The notes beneath the pieces were generated by a model. The model had not been told where the DNA came from, did no database searches, and was given only the letters and a program-made list of their open reading frames with translations. From assembly GCA_963767285.1 (NCBI GenBank), contig CAVYDJ010000001.1:124001-188000 (forward strand): DNA of 64,000 nucleotides, given 5' to 3'. This DNA is from WHSW01 sp963767285. GTDB taxonomy: Bacteria > Actinomycetota > Thermoleophilia > Solirubrobacterales > 70-9. This document shows positions 9,139-18,221 of this stretch, piece after piece. Each line of letters begins with the position of its first letter. Within the stretch, counting starts at the first letter, position 1. The position numbers and the translations under genes were made by a program.

Positions 9139-10356
9139 ATGGAGATCTCGTTCGAGAACCTGCTGATCGTCGTCGTCGCCGGGTTCACGGCGCCGCTGCT
9201 GCTCGGGCTCGCGCCCGGCCTGCGGCTGCCGTCGGTGGTGCTCGAGATCGTGATCGGGATCCTGATCGGACCCGCCGTCCTCGGCTGGGTGGAGATCGAC
9301 GAGCCGGTCCAGGTCCTCGCCCTGGTCGGGCTCGCCCTTCTGCTCTTCCTGGCCGGCCTGGAGATCGACTTGGCGGCGCTGCGCGGCAAGCTCCTGCGCG
9401 CCGCCTCGCTCGGGTTCGTGGTCTCGCTCGCGCTCGCGGTGGTTGCGGGGATCGTGCTCGACCTCGCCGGGCTTGCCGACGAGCCGCTGCTGATCGCGAT
9501 CATCCTCGCCTCGACGTCCCTGGGCGTGATCGTCCCGGTGCTCCAGGACTCGGGCGAGGTCTCGTCGCGGTTCGGACAGCTGGTGATCGCGGCGGCGTCG
9601 ATCGCCGACTTCGCCTCGGTGCTCCTGCTGACCCTGCTCTTCTCGGGCGAGTCGAGCGGCGTCGGCTCGAAGCTGATCCTGATCGGCCTCTTCGTGCTCG
9701 TGATCGCCGCCGTGGCGATCGGCGTCATGGAGGCCGAACGCTCGCGGCGGATCTCGGCCGCCCTGGTGCGGCTGCAGGACACCAGCGCACAGATCCGGGT
9801 GCGGGGCGCGTTCGTGCTCCTGATCGGGATGGTCGCGCTCGCCGAGCAGCTCGGGTTGGAGCTGATCCTCGGCGCGTTCGCCGCCGGCGCGATCCTCAAC
9901 CACCTCGACCAGGACCAGGGGATGACGCACCCGGAGTTCCGCACCAAGCTCGCCGCGGTCGGCTTCGGCGTCTTCATCCCCGTCTTCTTCGTCTCGAGCG
10001 GCGTCAAGTTCGACCTCGACGCGCTGTTCGCCTCCGGCACGGCGATCGCGTCGATCCCCGCGTTCGTGGCCGCGCTCGTCTTCGCCCGTGGCCTCCCGGC
10101 ACTGCTCTACCGCGGCCAGCTCGAGCGCCGTCAGGTGATCGCCGCCGGCCTGCTGCAGGCGACCTCGCTGCCGTTCATCGTCGCCGCCACCGCGATCGGG
10201 CAGGACCTGGGCCTGATCGACGCGGCGACCTCGGCCGGCTTCATCGCCGCGGGCCTGGTGACCGTGCTCCTGTTTCCGATTACGGCTCTCAGCCTGCTGG
10301 GACGCGGGCGCCGACGAACTGGACCAGCCCCGACAGCCGCCGGTGGATCCCGGTGA
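9139..10356 (+). CDS. cation:proton antiporter, CPA2/Kef-like
   Basis: 405 aa, almost wholly hydrophobic with about 12 membrane segments, matching the Na+/H+ exchanger (PF00999) type. Typical features are LLFLAGLEIDLAAL (near residue 75), the unwound helix region LASTSLGVIVPVL, and AASIADFASVLLL, where the family keeps an acidic residue for ion exchange. There is no C-terminal TrkA-N domain, so it is the short form. Its last 68 bases overlap the end of the convergent methyltransferase gene. K+ or Na+ specificity is unknown. Confidence 0.88.
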   Translation: MEISFENLLIVVVAGFTAPLLLGLAPGLRLPSVVLEIVIGILIGPAVLGWVEIDEPVQVLALVGLALLLFLAGLEIDLAALRGKLLRAASLGFVVSLALAVVAGIVLDLAGLADEPLLIAIILASTSLGVIVPVLQDSGEVSSRFGQLVIAAASIADFASVLLLTLLFSGESSGVGSKLILIGLFVLVIAAVAIGVMEAERSRRISAALVRLQDTSAQIRVRGAFVLLIGMVALAEQLGLELILGAFAAGAILNHLDQDQGMTHPEFRTKLAAVGFGVFIPVFFVSSGVKFDLDALFASGTAIASIPAFVAALVFARGLPALLYRGQLERRQVIAAGLLQATSLPFIVAATAIGQDLGLIDAATSAGFIAAGLVTVLLFPITALSLLGRGRRRTGPAPTAAGGSR

Positions 10357-11311
10357 AGCCGCGCTCCTCGAGTGCGCCGACGATCTCGTCGCCCTCGAAG
10401 ATCCGCATCCCGCTGGCCCGCTCGAGCAGCGGCTTCAGGGGCTTGAGGGTCACCTCGCGGCGCACCGAGGTCAGCAGCGCGATCCGGCCGCCGGGCCTCA
10501 GCACCCGCCGCATCTCGTCGAGCGCGGCGAACGGATCCGGGAAGAGGTGCAGGGCGGCGAAGCAGCAGGTGGCGTCGAAGCTGGAGTCTTGAAACGGCAG
10601 CTCGGTTGCGTCGCCGCGGATCAGGACGAGGTTCGGGGTCGCGGCGCGGCGCAGTTCGGCGCCGCCTCGCTCGAGCATCGTCCTCGAGGCGTCGATCCCG
10701 ACCGCCAGGCCGCCCGGACCGACGGCGCGCGCGAACTCGCGGGTGAAGTTGCCCGGTCCGCAGGCGACGTCGAGGACGAGGTCGCGCTCGCCGAGGCCGA
10801 GCAGCAGGCGCGCGATCCGGATCTCCTCCGCCATCCCCGGCCCGGTCGCTCCCTTGAACAGCCGGCCCAGGGCGGGACGCCAGTACCGCTCGTAGATCGC
10901 CGGCACGAGGCGGCTGACCATCAGGTCCTGGGTCGGGCCGGTGGACTCGAGCTCGTGCTCGAGCAGGTCGAGGTAACCGGCGTCGTTGAGGCCGCGTGCC
11001 GCGGCCAGCTCGGCGGCCCGCTCGCCGAGCAGCGCGCGGACGCGTTCGAGCGCGTCCGCCGGTGTCTCGGTCGTCACAGCCCCGGGTCCCCGGGGGTCGC
11101 CCGAGTGCTGGGCCAGCGACGTGAGCCACGCCATCTGGCGCTCGCCCTCGAGCCTGGCCGGGTCATCGGCCGGCAGGGGCGCGATCAGGCGCTCGATCCG
11201 GTTGCGGATCTGGAGCGCGAAGTGGGGCGTCGATGGCCCGGCGAGCGCCCGGATGTCCTCGACCGTGATCGCACGGCCGCTGAGCCGGTCGGGCCTCTCG
11301 CTTTCGCTCAT
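10289..11311 (-). CDS. class I SAM-dependent methyltransferase
   Basis: 340 aa. The first 150 residues are a helical, unassigned extension. Then comes a Methyltransf_11-type fold: motif I VLDVACGPGNF, the acidic end of beta-2 in GGLAVGIDASRTML, GDATELPFQDSSFD, and FAALHLFPDPFAALDEMRRVLRPGGR. This resembles UbiE/COQ5-type small-molecule methyltransferases. It starts two bases after the stop of the cell-wall-repeat gene upstream on the same strand, so the two are likely one transcript. Substrate unknown. Confidence 0.85.
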   Translation of the reverse strand: MSESERPDRLSGRAITVEDIRALAGPSTPHFALQIRNRIERLIAPLPADDPARLEGERQMAWLTSLAQHSGDPRGPGAVTTETPADALERVRALLGERAAELAAARGLNDAGYLDLLEHELESTGPTQDLMVSRLVPAIYERYWRPALGRLFKGATGPGMAEEIRIARLLLGLGERDLVLDVACGPGNFTREFARAVGPGGLAVGIDASRTMLERGGAELRRAATPNLVLIRGDATELPFQDSSFDATCCFAALHLFPDPFAALDEMRRVLRPGGRIALLTSVRREVTLKPLKPLLERASGMRIFEGDEIVGALEERGFTGIHRRLSGLVQFVGARVPAG

Positions 11312-11313
11312 CT

Positions 11314-12693
11314 CTACTGGTCTGCGTTCCGATTCGGCTCGTCGGGCTGCGACTCGGGGGTACCGGGCGCGGGCCCCAGCGTGGATCCGGATCCGGACGT
11401 TACCGGGGCGACCTCCGCAAGCTCGTCGACCTCGGCCTGGAGGTCGACCGAGAGGGCCGAGGTGTCGCCGATCAGCCAGACGTGGTTGTAGACGGCGCGG
11501 GTCGGATCGTCCTCGTAACCGGGCTTGAGGTCGAGCAGATAACCGTGTAGCGCGGCCGGCAGCGAGGCGGCGTCGTCGCTGATCAGGATCGGCCCCCAGG
11601 TGCCGCTGCCCGAAAGTGGCGCCGCGACCGCGGCATCGAGCGGCCGGTCGGCGCTGACGATCACGAACCCGTGGCCGGGGTCGTTGATGTTCCAGCCGAA
11701 GCTGTCGTTGGCGTAACGGGCGAAGGCGATCGCGTTCTCGACCGGATCCTCGGCGCCGACCCGCTCGGCGCCCGGGGCGACGTGCTCGATCTCCTTCATG
11801 GTCTCGGCGCTGATCGCCGACTCGGGGCCGAGCACATACACCGGCACGCCGTCGTTGCGGCGCAGCGTCTTGACCGTCGCGTCCGGAAGCGCGTCGCGTT
11901 CGGCGAACAGGACCGGGTCACCGGAGCGAGCGGCCCACCCCGCGGCGGGCATCGCGTACGCGGGGTCGTCGAGGCTTGCGACGACGATCGCGTTCGGCTC
12001 GCCGGCGAGGCGCTCGCGGAGCTGGGCGACCTCCGCCGCCACCTCGGCCGGGTCGGCGCCTTCGAGAGCGAGCGTTTCGTAGCCGTCCGGCGCCGCCGCC
12101 GCGCCGACCACGAACGCCTGGCGGCCGGCGGTCGCCGCGGAGCCCTCCGGGGCGAGCTGCTCGATGGCCGCGGAGGTGAGCGCCGGGACCTCCTCGCCGT
12201 CGGTGACCAGCAGGGGTGCGCCGACGGGACCCGCCGCGAGCGAGGCGGCCGCAACGCCGGACGCCCAGTCGGCCGCGTCGACCAGGGTGACCGCGTCGGG
12301 ACCGTCGGCCGGCCCCGCCGACGGATAGACCGCAAGGGCGACCGCCGCGGCGTCGGCGACCGGGTCGGCGCCCGCCACCCGGGTGGTGTTCTTGGTCGCG
12401 AACGTGGGGAAGCCCAGGTCCCCCGTGTCCTCCGGGGCCGACTCCTCGGCCACGATGACCTGGGGTGCCGGAAGGGGGGCGGAGTCGGCGAGCGTGGGCT
12501 CGTCGTCCCCGGCGGTGACGGCGAGGTAGACGCCTGCGCCGGCGGCGAGCACGGCGATGACGGTCGCGGCGCTGACCAGCCGGTGGCTCCACACCCAGTG
12601 CAGGAGGTCGGAGAGGAAGTAGCGGATGCGCGAGAGCACGGGGAGGCGCAGCCTAGACAAGTGCGGCCGCCGGTCCGGCGCTTGACGTATCAT
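11314..12693 (-). CDS. membrane-anchored protein resembling cell-wall-binding repeat 2
   Basis: About 459 aa from the ATG at 12693. One membrane segment near residues 35-55 (LVSAATVIAVLAAGAGVYLAV) follows a basic cytosolic tail, leaving a large extracellular domain. The domain contains repeated Rossmann-like units with TTRVAGADPVADAAAVALA, APLLVTDGEEVP, VYVLGPESAIS and HVWLIGDTSALS. These resemble the CW_binding_2 (PF04122) pattern seen in surface proteins of Gram-positive bacteria. A role at the cell wall is inferred from that similarity. The start region abuts the palindromic operator at 12703-12720, which could control it together with the divergent acyl-CoA dehydrogenase. Confidence 0.62.
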   Translation of the reverse strand: MIRQAPDRRPHLSRLRLPVLSRIRYFLSDLLHWVWSHRLVSAATVIAVLAAGAGVYLAVTAGDDEPTLADSAPLPAPQVIVAEESAPEDTGDLGFPTFATKNTTRVAGADPVADAAAVALAVYPSAGPADGPDAVTLVDAADWASGVAAASLAAGPVGAPLLVTDGEEVPALTSAAIEQLAPEGSAATAGRQAFVVGAAAAPDGYETLALEGADPAEVAAEVAQLRERLAGEPNAIVVASLDDPAYAMPAAGWAARSGDPVLFAERDALPDATVKTLRRNDGVPVYVLGPESAISAETMKEIEHVAPGAERVGAEDPVENAIAFARYANDSFGWNINDPGHGFVIVSADRPLDAAVAAPLSGSGTWGPILISDDAASLPAALHGYLLDLKPGYEDDPTRAVYNHVWLIGDTSALSVDLQAEVDELAEVAPVTSGSGSTLGPAPGTPESQPDEPNRNADQ

Positions 12694-12702
12694 TCTCCGG
12701 GC

Positions 12703-12720
12703 ATTGACTGACCAGTCAAT
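12703..12720. promoter_or_regulatory. palindromic operator between cell-wall-repeat protein and acyl-CoA dehydrogenase
   Basis: ATTGACTG-AC-CAGTCAAT is a perfect 8+2+8 inverted repeat in a 61-base divergent intergenic region. Its size and symmetry are typical of TetR-family operators, which commonly control fatty-acid degradation genes. No regulator gene of this type is seen in the window. Confidence 0.6.
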
Positions 12721-12754
12721 CGGTCGGTCCCAGAAGCTCCAGGAGGTCGCCAGG

Positions 12755-14071
12755 ATGGATTTCGCGCTCAACGAGGACCAGCTCGAGGTGAAGGCGAAGA
12801 TGCGGACCTTCGCCCGCGACCACATCCGCCCCGTGGCGGCCAGGCACGACGAGGAGGAGTCGACCCCGTGGGAGGTCATCAAGGCCGCCCGCGACCAGGG
12901 CCTGCACGGCATCGAGCACCTGCAGCGGATGGGCTCGGACCCCGACGGGATGTTCGGGATCATCGGCGCCGAGGAGCTTCACTGGGGCTGCGCCGGGATC
13001 GCGCTCGCGATCTCGGGCTCCGGACTCGCCGCCGCCGGCCTGGCGGCGTCGGGGACGCCTGAGCAGATCGCACGCTGGGTGCCCGAGTGCTTCGGCGTCG
13101 GCGACGAGATCAAGCTCGGCGCCTATGCCGTCACCGAGGCGGGCGCCGGCTCGGACGTCAAGAGCATGCGGGCGACCGCGAAGCGCGACGGCGACGAGTG
13201 GGTCCTGAACGGGACCAAGGTCTTCATCACCAACGGCGGGATCGCCGACGTCCACGTCGTCGTCGCCAACACCGCACCCGAGCTCGGCCACCGCGGCCAG
13301 GCGTCGTTCGTGGTCGAGAAGGGCACCCCGGGCATGAGCCAGGGCAAGAAGGAGTCGAAGATCGGGATCCGCGCCTCGCACACGGCCGAGGTCGTGTTCG
13401 AGGACTGCCGGATCCCGGCCGAGAACCTGCTCGGCGGCGAGGAGAAACTGGAGCGAAAGCTCGACCGCGCCCGCCGAGGCGAGGCGTCGCGAGGCTCGAA
13501 CGCGCTCGCGACCTTCGAGCTCACGCGCCCGCTCGTCGGCGCCTCGGCGCTCGGCATCGCGCAGGCCGCCTATGAGTGGACGCTCGAGTACCTCGACGAC
13601 GACACGCTGTCGGCAGACGTCATCGAGCTCGCGCTCGACGAGAGCTCAACCGCCGGCCAGCCGCCGCTGCAGCGCCAGGGCAACCAGCAGATCCTCGCCC
13701 AGGTGGCGACCGAGATCGAGGCCGCCCGCCTGCTCTGCCAGCGCGCCTCGTGGATGGGGCGCAACGGGATCCCGCTGACCGGCGGCCAGGGCTCGATGTC
13801 GAAGCTGAAGTCGGGTCAGGTCGCGGTTTGGACGACCCGCACCCTGATGGACCTGGTCGGTCCGTTCGCCTCGACCCGGGAGTGCCCGCTGGAGAAGTGG
13901 TTCCGCGACGCGAAGATCTACGAGCTGTTCGAGGGCACGGCCGAGATTCAGCGCCTGGTGATCTCCCGGATGCAGGTGACCGAGTACCGCGACCGCCTGC
14001 TCGAGGCGGCGGCGATCGCCGCGGAGGCGACCGAGCCTGCGATCGGCGGATCCGTACCAGCCACGCAGTAG
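12755..14071 (+). CDS. acyl-CoA dehydrogenase
   Basis: 438 aa flavoprotein that introduces the 2,3 double bond into acyl-CoA. Start ATG 12755 follows AGGAGG at 12741-12746. The N-terminal helical domain, the beta domain with AYAVTEAGAGSDV and WVLNGTKVFITNGG, and the C-terminal helical domain are all present. The catalytic base is likely the Glu in YELFEGTAEIQRLVISR. A charged insertion near residues 288-325 (DDDTLSADVIELALDES...) is longer than in usual short-chain members. A probable operator lies upstream, so expression may respond to acyl-CoA. Confidence 0.92.
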   Translation: MDFALNEDQLEVKAKMRTFARDHIRPVAARHDEEESTPWEVIKAARDQGLHGIEHLQRMGSDPDGMFGIIGAEELHWGCAGIALAISGSGLAAAGLAASGTPEQIARWVPECFGVGDEIKLGAYAVTEAGAGSDVKSMRATAKRDGDEWVLNGTKVFITNGGIADVHVVVANTAPELGHRGQASFVVEKGTPGMSQGKKESKIGIRASHTAEVVFEDCRIPAENLLGGEEKLERKLDRARRGEASRGSNALATFELTRPLVGASALGIAQAAYEWTLEYLDDDTLSADVIELALDESSTAGQPPLQRQGNQQILAQVATEIEAARLLCQRASWMGRNGIPLTGGQGSMSKLKSGQVAVWTTRTLMDLVGPFASTRECPLEKWFRDAKIYELFEGTAEIQRLVISRMQVTEYRDRLLEAAAIAAEATEPAIGGSVPATQ

Positions 14072-14166
14072 GCGTTGCAGGCTCGCCTGTCGTGGGCGGC
14101 CGCCGACATCGACGCTCTAACGTTCCCACCTCGCTGACCGGGCGGTGGCCCGGCGCGTGATCCTTG

Positions 14167-15321
14167 ATGCGCATCGGAAACGACACGCAGACACGTGGGC
14201 TGGCGGCATCTGTGGCCGTCGCCGGCCTGCTCGTCTGCGCAGCCGCGAGCGGCGCCTTTGCTCAGGATCTGCAGTCGGAGCTCGACCAGAGCGAGGCCGA
14301 GCTCGAACAGCAGAAGGACCGCAAGGGCGTGCTCTCCAGCGAGCTTGCCGACTTCAATGCGCGTGTCGACCAGCTCGCCGGCGAGGTTGCGGTGCTGCGC
14401 AACCGCGAGGCGATCGTGGTCGCCGAGCTGCGGCTGGTGCAGAAGCGGCTCAACATGGAGAAGGCGCGCCTCGACGAGCTCCACGAGCAGCTCCATCGCT
14501 CGCTGAACGTGCTCCGCAACCGCCTGGTGGGGATCTACCGCGCCGGCGACCCCGACCTGCTCACGGTGATGCTCGAGTCCGACGGCTTCGACGATCTCGT
14601 CTCGCGCTACGAGTACCTGCGCCGGATCGAGGAGCAGGACTCCGACATCGTCGGCCGGGTCCGGACGCTTCGCAACGGGACGCGGGTGACGGTCGATCGG
14701 GTGACCGAGGACCGCAACGAGATCGAGGACAAGAAGGCCGAGCTCGTCCGCACGCGCAGCCAGCTCGAGGCGCGCGAGGCGGAGCTCGCCGCGGCGCGCG
14801 ACGGCAAGGCGGCGGCCCTCGACGAGGTCAACTCCGACATCGAGCAGCTCGAGGGCGACGTCGCCGACATCCAGGACCAGATTCAGCAGCAGATTCAGGC
14901 CGCGAGCGCGACGCCCGGCGTCGAGCCCTTGCAGGCCGGCCCGATCCAGGGCGCCAGCGGAGGCTGGATCTGGCCGGTCAGCGGGACGCTGACCTCGCCA
15001 TTCGGCTACCGCTGGGGCCGCATGCACGAGGGGATCGACATCTCCGTCCCCGAGGGGACCCCGATCCGCGCCGCGCAGGCCGGGAACGTGATCCTCGCCG
15101 CTTACACCGGCGGCTACGGCAACTACACCTGCGTCGACCACGGCGGCGGACTGTCCTCCTGCTACGCCCACCAGTCCAGCTACGCGGTCAGCCCCGGCGA
15201 CTCCGTCGCCCAGGGCGAGGTGATCGGCTACAGCGGCAACACCGGCTCGTCGACCGGGCCCCACCTGCACTTCGAGATCCGCGTCAACGGCTCTGCCGTC
15301 GACCCGCTCGGATACTTGTAG
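14167..15321 (+). CDS. coiled-coil M23 family metallopeptidase (EnvC/NlpD-like)
   Basis: 384 aa. A signal peptide ends near AFAQ (residue 37). Residues about 40-250 form long coiled coil (SELDQSEAELEQQKD and following). The C-terminal 120 residues are a lysostaphin-type M23 domain with zinc ligands in MHEGIDI and HLHFE and the segment CYAHQSSY. Members cut peptidoglycan cross-links or activate amidases during cell division and wall remodelling; the coiled coil is typical of the EnvC/FtsX-partner type. A promoter for the next gene overlaps the end of this one. Confidence 0.9.
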   Translation: MRIGNDTQTRGLAASVAVAGLLVCAAASGAFAQDLQSELDQSEAELEQQKDRKGVLSSELADFNARVDQLAGEVAVLRNREAIVVAELRLVQKRLNMEKARLDELHEQLHRSLNVLRNRLVGIYRAGDPDLLTVMLESDGFDDLVSRYEYLRRIEEQDSDIVGRVRTLRNGTRVTVDRVTEDRNEIEDKKAELVRTRSQLEAREAELAAARDGKAAALDEVNSDIEQLEGDVADIQDQIQQQIQAASATPGVEPLQAGPIQGASGGWIWPVSGTLTSPFGYRWGRMHEGIDISVPEGTPIRAAQAGNVILAAYTGGYGNYTCVDHGGGLSSCYAHQSSYAVSPGDSVAQGEVIGYSGNTGSSTGPHLHFEIRVNGSAVDPLGYL

Positions 15322-15344
15322 GCGCGCTCAACGTCGCTTACCCT
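15316..15344 (+). promoter_or_regulatory. possible promoter overlapping the end of the M23 gene
   Basis: TTGTAG (15316-15321) and TACCCT (15339-15344) are 17 bases apart, a fair match to a housekeeping promoter, and would start transcription near 15351 ahead of the gene at 15399. A possible 18-codon reading frame (15346-15402) ends in ATGA overlapping the 15399 start, but with this promoter its start codon would not be transcribed. Confidence 0.35.
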
Positions 15345-15398
15345 TATGTCGATAGGGAGATTGATCCGCCCCTCGTGGGCGGCGCGTGCCGTTCAACG

Positions 15399-16091
15399 AT
15401 GAACACGATTGCCGAGAAAACTCCAGGTCCCGTAGTCGGTGGGACGCCGGCCTCCGGCAAGAACTTCAACCGTCGTGCGTTCTTCGCCGGCGGCGCCGCG
15501 ACGATCCTGCTGATCGCGGCCGGGATCATCGTCTTCGGCTCGCTCGCCGCCTACGTCGCCTTCAACGGCCTCCCCGTCGGCGGCGGCGACGAGGGCTCCG
15601 ACACGGTCGCCGTCCAGGCGGCTGGAGCCGGCGCGCCCGGCGGTGCCGCCGGGGCCCTCGCCGGTGCGCCCGGCGCGGTGGCGGCCGCGGCCGCCGCGGG
15701 GACGGCGATCGCTCCGGCGCCGGACGCCGGGACCCCGGGAACGCCGGGCACTCCGCCTGACGCCACGAACCCGCCCGGGACGCCGCCGCCGCCGACGACG
15801 ACCCCGCCGACAACCGGGACCCCGCCCACGGGCACCGGGACAGGCGGGGGCACCGGCGACACCGCCACGGGTCCCGTGGGCGGCGCCGTCCAGGGGGTCG
15901 ACAACGCGGCCGGCAACGCCGGCATCGACCTGCCGCTCAGCGAGACCACCGATCCGATCACCGGACCGGTCGACGACACGCTCGGGGACACGGTCGACCA
16001 GGTCGGCGGCGCGGTGGGCCAGCCGAATCTCGGCCAGGAGGTCGGCGGCGGCGTAAACGGCCTCACCGGTCAGCTCCTGCCGCAGAACTAG
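15399..16091 (+). CDS. single-pass membrane protein with Pro/Thr/Gly-rich exterior
   Basis: About 230 aa from ATG 15399. A cytosolic N-terminus of some 30 residues (FNRRAFF just before the membrane) is followed by one strong membrane segment (ATILLIAAGIIVFGSLAAYVAF). The exterior begins Ala/Gly-rich and passes through a low-complexity TPGTPGTPPDATNPPGTPPPP stretch, the type that spans cell wall. The C-terminal third has regularly spaced DNAAGNAGID and PVDDTLGDTVDQVGGAVGQP motifs. No enzyme signature. Its stop overlaps the convergent hydrolase stop in CTAG. Confidence 0.68.
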   Translation: MNTIAEKTPGPVVGGTPASGKNFNRRAFFAGGAATILLIAAGIIVFGSLAAYVAFNGLPVGGGDEGSDTVAVQAAGAGAPGGAAGALAGAPGAVAAAAAAGTAIAPAPDAGTPGTPGTPPDATNPPGTPPPPTTTPPTTGTPPTGTGTGGGTGDTATGPVGGAVQGVDNAAGNAGIDLPLSETTDPITGPVDDTLGDTVDQVGGAVGQPNLGQEVGGGVNGLTGQLLPQN

Positions 16092-16819
16092 CCCAGGGCC
16101 CGCTCGAGCCAGCGCAGCGCGATCCCCTGCAGTTCCGCGTCGTGCTGCGCGGAGCGATGGTGGCCGCCCGGCAGGAGGATGAGCTTGCGCGGCTCGCCGG
16201 CCCGTTCGTAGAGCTCGCGCGAGAAGTCGCTCGGGATCCGTTCGTCGCCCTCGGCGTGGATCAGGAGCAACGGCTTGCCGTCCAGCAACCCGACGGCGTC
16301 GCGCAGGTCGTGCTCGGCCAGCCAGGCCCCGAGGTCGGCCCGGCCGCGGTCGCCGGCGCGGAACTCGAGCGAGCCGTCGCGCAGGCCGCGGGCGAGGTGC
16401 TCTTCGCCCGCGGGGCAGATCGCGACAACCCCCGCGATCGCGGGCGAGGTAGCGGCGCCGTGGATGGCGACGAAGCCGCCCATGCTCGAGCCGCGGACGC
16501 AGACGCGCTCGGGGTCGACGCCGTCCCGGCTCGCGAGCACGCGCGCCATCCGCCCGAGGTCGGCCAGGGCCTCCGGCGACATCTCGTCGTCGCCGTCACC
16601 GTGGCCGCGCTGGTCGTAGGCGAGCGCCGCCCAGCCGGCGGCGGCGCAGGCCCGGCCGAAGTCGGCGTGGTTCTCCTTCGCCGAGCCGGCGCCGTGGACG
16701 ATCACCATCCCCGGCCACGGGGACGGCGTATCCGGAAGCCAGAGCAGGTATGGCCGGCCGTCGGCGACGCCGGTCTCGCTCGATGGCTTCGGGGCTGGCA
16801 GCCAGCGCTTGCGCATCAC
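16088..16819 (-). CDS. alpha/beta hydrolase (serine hydrolase)
   Basis: 243 aa, a compact alpha/beta-hydrolase similar to dienelactone hydrolase or acyl-peptidase-like esterases. Visible are MVIVHGAGSAKENH (oxyanion region), YDQRGHGDGD, the nucleophile elbow GSSMGG, the acid region IHAEGDERIP, and the His in LPGGHHRSAQHD. No signal peptide, so it is probably cytosolic. Ester or thioester substrate cannot be deduced. It is convergent with 15399 and divergent from lysA. Confidence 0.85.
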   Translation of the reverse strand: MMRKRWLPAPKPSSETGVADGRPYLLWLPDTPSPWPGMVIVHGAGSAKENHADFGRACAAAGWAALAYDQRGHGDGDDEMSPEALADLGRMARVLASRDGVDPERVCVRGSSMGGFVAIHGAATSPAIAGVVAICPAGEEHLARGLRDGSLEFRAGDRGRADLGAWLAEHDLRDAVGLLDGKPLLLIHAEGDERIPSDFSRELYERAGEPRKLILLPGGHHRSAQHDAELQGIALRWLERALG

Positions 16820-16843
16820 CCGTCATCATGCCCGGAGCAAACG

Positions 16844-16880
16844 CCGGCCACCTCCCAGACACAAACATCCGGCCACCTCC
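16844..16880. repeat. 12-bp direct repeat upstream of lysA
   Basis: CCGGCCACCTCC occurs at 16844-16855 and 16869-16880, copies 25 bases apart, in the region between the hydrolase and lysA starts. This could be paired regulator sites on one face of the helix, or chance in GC-rich DNA. Confidence 0.35.
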
Positions 16881-16913
16881 TCCGCTTCGCGTCCGGGGGT
16901 GCCGGGTTTCCGA

Positions 16914-18221
16914 ATGACGAGCCAAGCGACACAGACAGATCCGATTGCGGCCTCCCTGGTCTACCCGCGCGGCAGCCGCGTCAACGAGGCCGGTCACCTG
17001 GAGGTCGGCGGCTGCGACGTGATCGAGCTGGCGCGCGAGTTCGGCACCCCGGCCTACGTCTACTCGACCGATGACGTCCGCGGCCGCGCCCGCGCCTACC
17101 GCGACGCCTTCGGCTCGCGGACTGACGACTTCGAGATCATCTACGCCAGCAAGGCGGCCCCGATCACCGCGCTCTGCGCGCTGATCAACGAGGAGGGCCT
17201 GTCGATCGACGTCGCCTCGGGCGGCGAGCTGCACACCGCGCTGCGGGCCGGGTTCGACCCGGCGCGGATCCACATGCACGGCAACAACAAGAGCGACGCC
17301 GAGCTGCGGGCCGCGGTCGACGCCGGGGTCGGCCACGTGATCTGTGACTCGCTCCCCGAGATTGCGCGCCTCGACGAGATCTGCGCCGGGACGGGGCGGC
17401 GCCAGCGGGTCCTGATCCGGGTCACGCCCGGGGTCAAGGCCGACACCCATTCCTACATCCAGACCGGGCAGCTGGACTCGAAGTTCGGGCTCGGGCTCGC
17501 GGACGGACTCGCCGCGGGCGGGATCGAGGCCGTGCTCGCGGCCGCCAACCTCGAGCTGGTCGGGCTGCACGCCCACATCGGCTCGCAGATCTTCGAGCTC
17601 GAGGCATACGCCCGGGCGATCGAGGCGCTGACCGCGATCGCCGATCCCGCCTGGTGCCGGATGCTGAACGTCGGCGGCGGGCTCGGGATCGCCTACACCT
17701 CCGCCGACGAGCCGCCGTCGATCGACGCCTACGCCGAGGTCAAGGTCGGGGGCGTGCGGCGGGTCTTCGACCCGCCGCCGCGGATCCTGGTCGAGCCCGG
17801 CCGGTCGCTGGTCGGCAACGCCGGGATCACGATCTACACGGTCGGCACCGTGAAGGACATTCCCGGCGTCCGCACCTACGTCGCCGTCGACGGCGGCATG
17901 TCCGACAACCTGCGGCCGATGCTCTACGGCGCCCGCTACGAGGCGCTGATCGCCGACCGCGCCGCGGCGCCGGCCGAGACGACCGTGACGATCGCCGGCA
18001 TGCACTGCGAGTCGAGCGACATGCTGGTTCGCGACGCCCGCCTGGCGGAGCCGCGGATCGGCGACGTCCTGGTGACTCCGGCGACCGGGGCCTATGGGCA
18101 TGCGATGGCCAACAACTACAACGGGGTCCCCCGTCCGCCGGTGATCTTCTGCACCGGCGGCGACGCGAACGTCGTGGTCCGCCGCGAGACGCACGACGAT
18201 CTGACGGCACGCGATGTCTGA
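16914..18221 (+). CDS. lysA: diaminopimelate decarboxylase
   Basis: 435 aa from ATG 16914. A PLP enzyme that decarboxylates meso-diaminopimelate to L-lysine, the last lysine step. The PLP lysine lies in IIYASKAAP; other family marks are LHAHIGSQI, NVGGGLGIAY, LVEPGRSLVGNAG and the active-site Cys in MHCESSDML near the dimer interface. First gene of the aspartate-family operon; its end overlaps hom by eight bases. The 94 upstream bases hold a 12-bp direct repeat but no recognisable lysine riboswitch. Confidence 0.95.
   Translation: MTSQATQTDPIAASLVYPRGSRVNEAGHLEVGGCDVIELAREFGTPAYVYSTDDVRGRARAYRDAFGSRTDDFEIIYASKAAPITALCALINEEGLSIDVASGGELHTALRAGFDPARIHMHGNNKSDAELRAAVDAGVGHVICDSLPEIARLDEICAGTGRRQRVLIRVTPGVKADTHSYIQTGQLDSKFGLGLADGLAAGGIEAVLAAANLELVGLHAHIGSQIFELEAYARAIEALTAIADPAWCRMLNVGGGLGIAYTSADEPPSIDAYAEVKVGGVRRVFDPPPRILVEPGRSLVGNAGITIYTVGTVKDIPGVRTYVAVDGGMSDNLRPMLYGARYEALIADRAAAPAETTVTIAGMHCESSDMLVRDARLAEPRIGDVLVTPATGAYGHAMANNYNGVPRPPVIFCTGGDANVVVRRETHDDLTARDV

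Noticed and set aside
15346..15402. An 18-codon leader peptide ahead of the 15399 gene
   Set aside because: It overlaps the next start neatly, but the likely promoter puts transcription start after its ATG, and there is no ribosome site.
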